Positions 60,441 through 64,000 of a stretch of 64,000 bases of DNA are shown here, one piece after another. Every line of letters begins with the position of its first letter. Positions within the stretch are counted from its first letter, which is position 1. Source of the stretch: Candidatus Bathyarchaeota archaeon (GTDB lineage: Archaea > Thermoproteota > Bathyarchaeia > Bathyarchaeales > UBA233). The stretch lies in contig JANXEP010000056.1 of NCBI GenBank assembly GCA_025057795.1, positions 4,159 to 68,158 on the forward strand. The letters run 5' to 3'. The position numbers were made by a program, and so were the translations under genes. A model generated the notes under the pieces. That model saw only the letters and a program-made list of their open reading frames with translations, searched no databases and was not told where the DNA came from.

Positions 60441-61226
60441 TTGTCAGATTCCAAGCCTCTAACGGTTTCCGTTAAGCCAAGCATAGATGAAGCGGAAAAA
60501 ATTGTTAGGGAGGCTATTTCCCAACGCAAAACATTGCTTGTAGTGGGCAACTGTTGGGTGCATTACATGGGACGAGCAAAATCAAAGCTTGAGCCCGGCG
60601 AACGCATATTAATAGTCAAGGAGGACGGTTCCCTGCTTGTCCACCGCTCCGTGGGCTACGAGCCAGTAAACTGGCAACCTCCGGGCTGCATATTCCACAC
60701 CCAGTCAAAAGCCGGAGTGCTGGAAGTCCGCGCCGTTAGGCAGAAGCCGCCGGAATCCGTCCAAGTTTTCTTCGACAAAGTCCACTTTGTTTCCGCCCTA
60801 AGCCTAAAGGATTCAGGAGAATTCTCCCTATACGCAAGCGAAGAGGACATGCAAAAAGCCATCCTTTTAGAACCCTCACTTTTGGAGGAAGGCTTCAAGC
60901 CTATAAGCTACGAGAAAAAAGTGGAGCCCGGGTTCATGGACGTTTACGGCGTAGACAAAGACGGGCGTTTTGTGGTTGTGGAGATTAAACGCAAAACAGC
61001 CGGTAGAGAAGCCGCGCTCCAGCTTGCCAAATACTTGGAGGCTGTTAAAAGCAGAACAAACCGCGAAGTTCGCGGAATCCTAGCGGCGCCGAACATAGCC
61101 AAAGACGTGCAAAGGCTCCTTGAAACCCTAGGCCTCGAGTTTAAGGCTTTAAACCCTAAAAAATGCGCAGAAATCCTAAAAAGGGCAGAAACCATGAGGC
61201 TTGAAGCCTTTTTCCGGGAGGAATAG
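60441..61226 (+). CDS. nucS: Mismatch endonuclease NucS
   Basis: A 261-residue NucS/EndoMS protein. The N-terminal DNA-binding part shows NCWVHYMGRAKSKL and VHRSVGYEPVNWQPPGC; the C-terminal RecB-like nuclease has VYGVDKDGRFVVVEIKRKTAG (D and E-x-K catalytic residues) and the helix AALQLAKYLEAVKS. NucS cleaves mismatched double-stranded DNA, a non-MutS mismatch repair route in archaea and actinobacteria. TTG start. It slightly overlaps the possible upstream extension of the next gene. Confidence 0.93.
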   Translation: MSDSKPLTVSVKPSIDEAEKIVREAISQRKTLLVVGNCWVHYMGRAKSKLEPGERILIVKEDGSLLVHRSVGYEPVNWQPPGCIFHTQSKAGVLEVRAVRQKPPESVQVFFDKVHFVSALSLKDSGEFSLYASEEDMQKAILLEPSLLEEGFKPISYEKKVEPGFMDVYGVDKDGRFVVVEIKRKTAGREAALQLAKYLEAVKSRTNREVRGILAAPNIAKDVQRLLETLGLEFKALNPKKCAEILKRAETMRLEAFFREE

Positions 61227-61233
61227 CCGTAAA

Positions 61234-62145
61234 ATGATTAGACGGATTGTCCCCTTAGGCTTTGACAGTTTCGGCGTGCGTTCCATGGCAACCTTCGTGG
61301 AAACAGAAGATCAGAAAATCCTAATAGATCCTGGGGTTTCTTTGGCGCCCCTGCGCTATGGTTTGGAGCCGCATCCGCTGGAGTGGCAGAGGCTTGACGA
61401 AACATGGAACACGATAAAGGAGTATGCGGAAAACTCTGAAGTGCTTGTTGTGACGCATTATCATTATGACCACCACGACCCAGAATATCCGGAACTCTAC
61501 AAGGGGAAGACCGTCTTCATAAAGCATCCAACCCAAAACATAAATAGGAGCCAAAAAGAAAGGGCTGCCTTCTTCCTAGAGGCCATAAAGGGTCTGACCA
61601 AAAAGCTGGAGATTGCCGACGGAAAAAGCTTCCAGCTAGGCGAGACACAGATAAGCTTTTCAAAGGCTGTTTGCCACGGGACAAATCCGCGTTTAGGCTA
61701 TGTTACGGAGGTCTGCGTAAAAAGCGGCGGCGAAAAGTTTCTCCACACGTCCGACGTGGAGGGCCCATCCCTCGAAGACCAGTTAAAATTCATCCTCGAC
61801 GAGAAGCCTGAAACGCTTTTCGTGGACGGGCCCATGACTTATATGCTTGGCTACCGCTACTCTTTTAAAAGCTTGGAAATATCCAACATTAACCTTTTAA
61901 GGGCTATAAAGGAGGGAAACCTCCACACCCTAGTTTTAGACCACCATTTCCTCCGCGACCTAAACTACAAAATTCGAATAAAGCCCGTATACGAGGAAGC
62001 TGAAAGGCGCGGCGTGAAAGTGGTCACTGCCGCAGAGTTTTCTGGAAGGAAAATTGAGATGCTTGAAGCCTTGAGGAAAGAATTGTACGCGAAACATGAC
62101 GAAAAAGGGTTTGAGGTTAAAAGGCGAAAGATAAGAGAAGAATAA
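61234..62145 (+). CDS. UPF0282-family metallo-beta-lactamase-fold hydrolase
   Basis: A 303-residue protein with the metallo-beta-lactamase zinc motif VVTHYHYDHHDPEYPEL near residue 75-90 and further ligands in KAVCHGTNP, TSDVEGPS and LVLDHHFLRDL. The family (UPF0282) is archaeal with no assigned reaction. The ATG at 61234, preceded by gggagg in the nucS tail, is preferred to the frame start at 61201. It directly follows nucS (8 bases). Confidence 0.85.
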   Translation: MIRRIVPLGFDSFGVRSMATFVETEDQKILIDPGVSLAPLRYGLEPHPLEWQRLDETWNTIKEYAENSEVLVVTHYHYDHHDPEYPELYKGKTVFIKHPTQNINRSQKERAAFFLEAIKGLTKKLEIADGKSFQLGETQISFSKAVCHGTNPRLGYVTEVCVKSGGEKFLHTSDVEGPSLEDQLKFILDEKPETLFVDGPMTYMLGYRYSFKSLEISNINLLRAIKEGNLHTLVLDHHFLRDLNYKIRIKPVYEEAERRGVKVVTAAEFSGRKIEMLEALRKELYAKHDEKGFEVKRRKIREE

Positions 62146-62151
62146 CCCCTT

Positions 62152-62850
62152 TTAGACGAGAAGGACGGCTATTATTCCACTTAGGAAAACGCCGTCGAAG
62201 GTTCCAGCTCCACCTATGCTTGCTATTCTGGCCCCAAGCCATGGAATTTTATGAAGGTTGGCTATGTCCGCGCCTATAAGCGTGCCAAGCACCCCCGACG
62301 CGTAGGCTACGACTGCTGGCGCGCCTGAAGGCAAAAGATAAGCCGCAAGCGCGGCGGCTAAAGGCGGAATGAAGGCCGGCGCAACTATCCCTAAACCTTT
62401 CACAGGCCTTGCAACCAAATGGGTTGCCACTGCAACTATGAAAATTCCAACTAAAGCGTAAGGCAGTACCGACGGCAGTCTCCAAAGAAGGTATGCGGAT
62501 ACCACTGTTGGAATTAAAGCGCCGCCAACGTTTACCGCAACAAGCGTTGTAAACTCCTCATAGTCAAACTGGGGAACCCTAAAAACCACGCCGAAGAAGC
62601 TTATGAGCTCCTCCCTAACTATTGGAATTGAAGCCTTAAGCCTAAACAATGGAACGTTAATGTAGCTTCCCAAAAAGGTTGCTACAAGAATAAGCACCGT
62701 CAACTGGGGGCTAAAGCCAACCTGCCTAAAGGCAAGGCCCACAGCGCCCACAAAAAGCAAACTCACAATCAAAACGAGAAGCAAAAACAAAATTGCGAAT
62801 ATTGTATAACTGTGGGGGCAGTATATGGTTCTCCTACCCAATGTAAACAC
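62152..62850 (-). CDS. DUF1614 membrane protein
   Basis: A 232-residue protein with about six or seven membrane segments that fits DUF1614: TFLGSYINVPLFRLK, VNVGGALIPTVVSAYLL, GLGIVAPAFIPPLAAALA, and GVLGTLIGADIANLHKI near the C-terminus with SIGGAGTFDGVFL. The function of the family is unknown. It is convergent with UPF0282. Confidence 0.8.
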   Translation of the reverse strand: MFTLGRRTIYCPHSYTIFAILFLLLVLIVSLLFVGAVGLAFRQVGFSPQLTVLILVATFLGSYINVPLFRLKASIPIVREELISFFGVVFRVPQFDYEEFTTLVAVNVGGALIPTVVSAYLLWRLPSVLPYALVGIFIVAVATHLVARPVKGLGIVAPAFIPPLAAALAAYLLPSGAPAVVAYASGVLGTLIGADIANLHKIPWLGARIASIGGAGTFDGVFLSGIIAVLLV

Positions 62851-62959
62851 CGCGAAGCTAATGCTATTTCATGCCAGAATTATAAAAAACTTCCTAGACT
62901 TTAAGGGATAGGGAAAAATTAAATAGCATGTTAAAGGGTTTGACTTAAGGCGTTCAATT

Positions 62960-63505
62960 ATGAATCTTTGGAAAGACATCCCATGCGGAGATAAACCCCC
63001 AGAAATCTTAAACATGGTGGTGGAGGTTGTCAGCGGTTCAAGGGACAAATACGAATTTAACATTAAATGGGAGGCGTTCGTCCTAGATCGCATAATACCC
63101 TCCTCTGTCGTGTTTCCAGTGGAGTACGGGTTCGTTCCGCAAACATGGTTCGACGATGGAGACCCCCTTGACATAATGGCTTTAAGCTACGAACCCCTAG
63201 AAGTGGGATGCATCGTCAAGGTTAGAGTTATAGGCGCATTAGTGGTGGAGGATGAAAACGGCGTAGACCCGAAAATATTGTCGGTACTGGTAAACGATGC
63301 AAGGTTTGAGGGTTACAGAGACATAAAAGATGTTCACCCCCACAAGCTTAGGGAAATTCAGGAATTCTTCGAAACCTACAAGCGGCTGGAACCCCATAAA
63401 TGGGTTAAATTCAAGGAATGGAAAAACGCCAAAGAAGCCGTGAAAATCGTTGAATACGCCATCAAGAAATTCCAAGAACTAAAAAGCGAAAACATAAGCC
63501 GTTAA
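62960..63505 (+). CDS. ppa: Inorganic pyrophosphatase (class I)
   Basis: A 181-residue soluble pyrophosphatase that hydrolyses PPi and pulls biosynthetic reactions forward. The core has YEFNIKWEAFVLDR, PVEYGFVPQTW, DDGDPLDIM (metal-binding aspartates D-x-D) and VNDARFEGYRDIKDV, with the KWVKFKEWKNAKEA helix at the end. Length and motif order are normal for family I enzymes. It is divergent from the DUF1614 gene. Confidence 0.95.
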   Translation: MNLWKDIPCGDKPPEILNMVVEVVSGSRDKYEFNIKWEAFVLDRIIPSSVVFPVEYGFVPQTWFDDGDPLDIMALSYEPLEVGCIVKVRVIGALVVEDENGVDPKILSVLVNDARFEGYRDIKDVHPHKLREIQEFFETYKRLEPHKWVKFKEWKNAKEAVKIVEYAIKKFQELKSENISR

Positions 63506-63609
63506 ACGGCTGATTTTTCCGCGTTCAGCCTTCTCATTGTGTGATTCAACTTCGAGCTTCTTTCTTATTTCGCTTTTCCATTGGAAGACTATTGGTGTCA
63601 GGCGCCTTT

Positions 63610-63992
63610 TTATGTTAAGTTTCTTAACGCATGCATTATGTCGCTTCTTGTTATAATTCCGAGCAGTTTTTCCTTGCTGACGACCAATAGTCTTCCAATG
63701 TTGTGCTTGTTCATTTTTTGAAGGCATCCGCTACTGATTCTTCTGAAAAAGTTGTGACTAATTTTTTTGTGCAGATTTCTCCGAGAGAGGTTTCGTTTCT
63801 TTTTTCTTTTGGAACTTTCATTACATCTTGCAATGTGACTATTCCTAAGAGTTTTCCGAATTCGCTTACTATTGGGAAGCCTATGTGATGGTGTTCTGCT
63901 ACTTTGTCGAAGAATTCATTTATTGTCGTTGAAGGCGTTAGTGCAATAACGTTTTTTGTCATTATTTGTTCCACTTTCATTTTCTTTAGCAT
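63610..63992 (-). CDS. CBS-pair protein, frameshifted (possibly extends past the window)
   Basis: The first 93 residues read as one and a half CBS domains (EQIMTKNVIALTPSTTINEF, GFPIVSEFGKLLGIVTLQDV, EICTKKLVTTFSEESVADAF) and stop at 63711. One base on, in another frame, MNKHNIGRLLVVSKEKLLG and IITRSDIMHALR complete the second CBS domain, ending at 63610. The break lies in a six-A run (63714-63719) of the coding strand; one added A restores the frame. CBS pairs bind adenine nucleotides. The protein may begin upstream of the window edge, since the frame is open there. Confidence 0.8.
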
Positions 63993-64000
63993 GCTGCTTT

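Noticed and set aside
1..64000. tRNA, rRNA, insertion sequence or prophage genes
   Set aside because: None of the intergenic stretches showed cloverleaf features or rRNA-like sequence, and no transposase, integrase or phage structural gene was recognised.

Overview
The window reads as a piece of an archaeal chromosome. Markers are an ESCRT/Cdv cell-division operon, an RNA polymerase subunit H gene, an Lhr-type helicase, NucS, a thiolase paired with a DUF35 protein, and the tetrahydromethanopterin C1 pathway (fwdD-B-A-C-mch, a probable MptN ligase, a FwdF-like polyferredoxin and an HdrA-MvhD fusion). Cdv, methanofuran chemistry, PAS/GAF histidine kinases and many TTG/GTG starts together suggest a TACK-group, Bathyarchaeia-like anaerobe with an archaeal Wood-Ljungdahl pathway. 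That placement is inference from gene content. No rRNA, tRNA, CRISPR array or insertion sequence was recognised.

Layout. 0-5 kb: two ribbon-helix-helix proteins, a NitrOD5-like small protein, and a large PAS/GAF histidine kinase (split by one extra base) overlapping a receiver-only response regulator, followed by a hairpin terminator. 5-9.3 kb: nrdR-nrdD-nrdG (anaerobic ribonucleotide reduction) behind a candidate NrdR operator. 9.4-17.9 kb: a TauE/SafE transporter, a ModE-like regulator, a lipoprotein with a transglutaminase-like end, an RpoH that carries an Rpb5-like N-terminal domain, thiolase-DUF35, and an SPFH/zinc-ribbon operon. 17.9-24.7 kb: a decayed VapBC pair, a short SMC6-like ATPase and several unrecognised or secreted proteins. 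24.8-29.7 kb: a TPP riboswitch ahead of thiC-thiDN-thi4-thiW and a P-loop gene. 29.7-41.9 kb: the C1 block (fdhD, mptN-like, mch, fwdCABD, citG-like) with two ECF-type membrane proteins and a PPP phosphatase/coiled-coil pair. 42.5-46.8 kb: three divergent paralogous nucleotidyltransferases, a winged-helix regulator and mobB. 46.9-50.4 kb: the Cdv operon (ESCRT-III, CdvA, ESCRT-III, CdvC in transcription order). 50.6-56.3 kb: a small membrane protein, a zinc protease, Lhr, an amino-acid permease and an Lrp-type regulator. 56.3-64 kb: HdrA-MvhD with the polyferredoxin, a methyltransferase, NucS, UPF0282, DUF1614, pyrophosphatase and a frameshifted CBS protein.

How the genes work together. Fwd, Mch, the polyferredoxin and HdrA-MvhD form a CO2-reduction/electron-bifurcation module. 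FdhD and MobB fit maturation of the Mo/W-pterin site of FwdB, and MptN fits pterin-carrier synthesis. The most unusual observations are the full-length Rpb5-like RpoH, two genes that appear to start at AUA codons behind good Shine-Dalgarno sequences (one is an ESCRT-III gene whose Shine-Dalgarno sits in a hairpin), a perfect palindrome upstream of the Cdv operon, the nucleotidyltransferase trio, and a nested inverted-repeat structure between mobB and cdvC.
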